A stretch of 13,674 bases of DNA, taken from Spartobacteria bacterium UBA695 (GTDB lineage Bacteria; Verrucomicrobiota; Verrucomicrobiia; Chthoniobacterales; Chthoniobacteraceae). Positions 12,686 through 13,674 of this stretch are shown here, in pieces (position 1 is the stretch's first letter; each line of letters begins with the position of its first letter). The DNA lies in contig DBMP01000020.1 of NCBI GenBank assembly GCA_002298145.1, forward strand, positions 1 through 13,674, given 5' to 3'. The notes beneath the pieces are model-generated. The model saw only the letters and a program-made list of their open reading frames with translations, was not told the DNA's origin and did not search any database. Both the position numbers and the translations under genes were made by a program.

Positions 12686-13645
12686 GTGAACGCCCCGAAA
12701 CTCATCCAAAGCCCGCTCCACCCCGGATGGCTGATCCCCGAGGGCTGGGAGCAGATTCTCGGCATCCAGATGGATTACCGGCTGGGCAACTCCGTGCTCC
12801 ACCTCTGGCGGGTGCAGTGGAACCAGCACGTCGGCGCCGGGCAGGAGAACGGCCTCCACACGCACGAGACCCACCAGCTCCTCTACTACCGCCGGGGCGC
12901 GGGCGAGCTGGTGACTTCCGGGGAGTGTTACCAGGTGGGCAAAGGGAGTATTTTCGTAGTGCCCGCCGGGTGCGAACATCGCTTCCTCGGCAGCCGTGGC
13001 GAACCGGCGCTCTGCCTAGCGCTCGATTTCTCGGTGGCCGAGGCGGGGGCGCTCGATTCCTGGGCGAGCCGGGACGAGGGGGCCGTGCTTTTCAGCTTGA
13101 TCCACGCCGACCGCGCCCGGCCCTTCCTGCTGAGCCTGCGCGACCAGACGGAGGTGGACGACTGCATCAGCGCGATCGTCGCCGAGAACGACCGGCGCGA
13201 ACTGGGCTACGCCTCGATGATCCACGCCCACTTGATCCGCCTCCTCTCGCTCTGCCTGCGGGCAACGCAGCGCGCCCAGGGGTTTGGCGAGCACTTCCGG
13301 CACACCGCCTGGCGGCATGCGCTCATCGCCGAGCGCGCCCAGGCGTTTATCCGCGCGGAAGGGGTGCGCCAGGGGCCGGAGCTGACGCTTACCGAGGCGG
13401 CCCGGGCCTGCGCGACGAGCCCCAACCAGCTCAACCGCATTCTGCGCCATGCCACGGGCTCGACGTTTCACCAGATTCTCCTGCGCTACCGCCTGGACCA
13501 CGCGGCGGAACTGCTGCGGAGCGGCATGGCAAACTGTACGGAAGCCGCCTACGCCGCTGGTTTCAACGACAGCAACTACTTTTCGCGGGCCTTCCGCAAA
13601 GTCTTTGGCCATGCGCCCTCGGCACTGAGCCGGGACGGAAAATAA
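12686..13645 (+). CDS. Cupin-AraC family transcriptional regulator
   Basis: A 319-residue regulator. The N-terminal cupin sensor (about 35-115) has H58, H60 and H63 in LHTHETHQLLYY and H98 in VVPAGCEHRF, a pattern able to bind metal or a small ligand. The C-terminal AraC domain (about 232-315) has the two HTH units, LTEAARACATSPNQLNRILR and TEAAYAAGFNDSNYFSRAFR, ending in the FGHAPSALSR family signature. The start is GTG 12686; an in-frame TAA lies at 12668 and the next ATG (12770) would cut into the cupin. It begins 49 nt after pabB with no terminator visible between, so it may be read through or have its own promoter. The ligand and targets are unknown; carbohydrate catabolism is typical for such proteins but not shown here. 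Positions 13646-13674 hold nothing recognisable. Confidence 0.92.
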   Translation: MNAPKLIQSPLHPGWLIPEGWEQILGIQMDYRLGNSVLHLWRVQWNQHVGAGQENGLHTHETHQLLYYRRGAGELVTSGECYQVGKGSIFVVPAGCEHRFLGSRGEPALCLALDFSVAEAGALDSWASRDEGAVLFSLIHADRARPFLLSLRDQTEVDDCISAIVAENDRRELGYASMIHAHLIRLLSLCLRATQRAQGFGEHFRHTAWRHALIAERAQAFIRAEGVRQGPELTLTEAARACATSPNQLNRILRHATGSTFHQILLRYRLDHAAELLRSGMANCTEAAYAAGFNDSNYFSRAFRKVFGHAPSALSRDGK

Positions 13646-13674
13646 GCGCCCTTCCCGAAGCGGCGCGCGTAAGC

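Overview
The window is GC-rich, gene-dense bacterial DNA. The best lineage clue is a short secreted protein of the exosortase-associated TIGR04073 type (2848-3258, minus). Together with almost no Shine-Dalgarno motifs and many small palindromic intergenic repeats, this suggests a Verrucomicrobiota-like bacterium (Opitutales/Puniceicoccales type). That placement is inference; the window has no rRNA or other decisive marker.

Layout. Positions 1-400 hold a structured leader, a 69-residue GYF-like miniprotein and a solitary hairpin repeat. Positions 409-4442 form a minus-strand block: PfkB-family sugar kinase, TIGR04073 secreted protein, a TrmA/RlmD-type RNA uracil methyltransferase with a 4Fe-4S site, and an aldo/keto reductase. 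A divergent gap (4443-4584) leads to a plus-strand SAM methyltransferase that converges on a small XRE regulator. Next come purA (behind an attenuator-like hairpin), uppS and, 12 nt later, an NtrC-type sigma-54 activator whose receiver has Glu where the phosphorylated Asp should be. A gene-free 500-bp stretch (9593-10094) carries an array of hairpins. It is followed by a broken higB toxin, an intact higA antitoxin, pabC and pabB in one tightly packed unit, and then a cupin-AraC regulator.

Most notable are two families of small structured repeats. In family 1 the stems differ in sequence but remain complementary, while the loop is always CTCNA or close to it: seven hairpins at 9628-9840 (one a minor 4-bp stem) and one at 355-385. 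Family 2 has a CCCGCCGTAGGAAGCC box followed by an 11-bp hairpin with an invariant TTCAATG loop. Its two copies (5772-5835 and 9881-9943) are in opposite orientation and flank purA-uppS-regulator. Other unusual points are the phosphomimic-like receiver, a toxin lost from a module now fused transcriptionally to folate genes, and competing hairpins in the purA leader.

Functionally the genes are mostly core metabolism: purine (purA), undecaprenyl carrier (uppS), p-aminobenzoate/folate (pabC, pabB) and RNA modification, mixed with regulators (XRE, bEBP, HigA, AraC). No phage, IS transposase, CRISPR array, tRNA or rRNA was seen. Large ORFs antisense to the real genes are GC-driven shadows.
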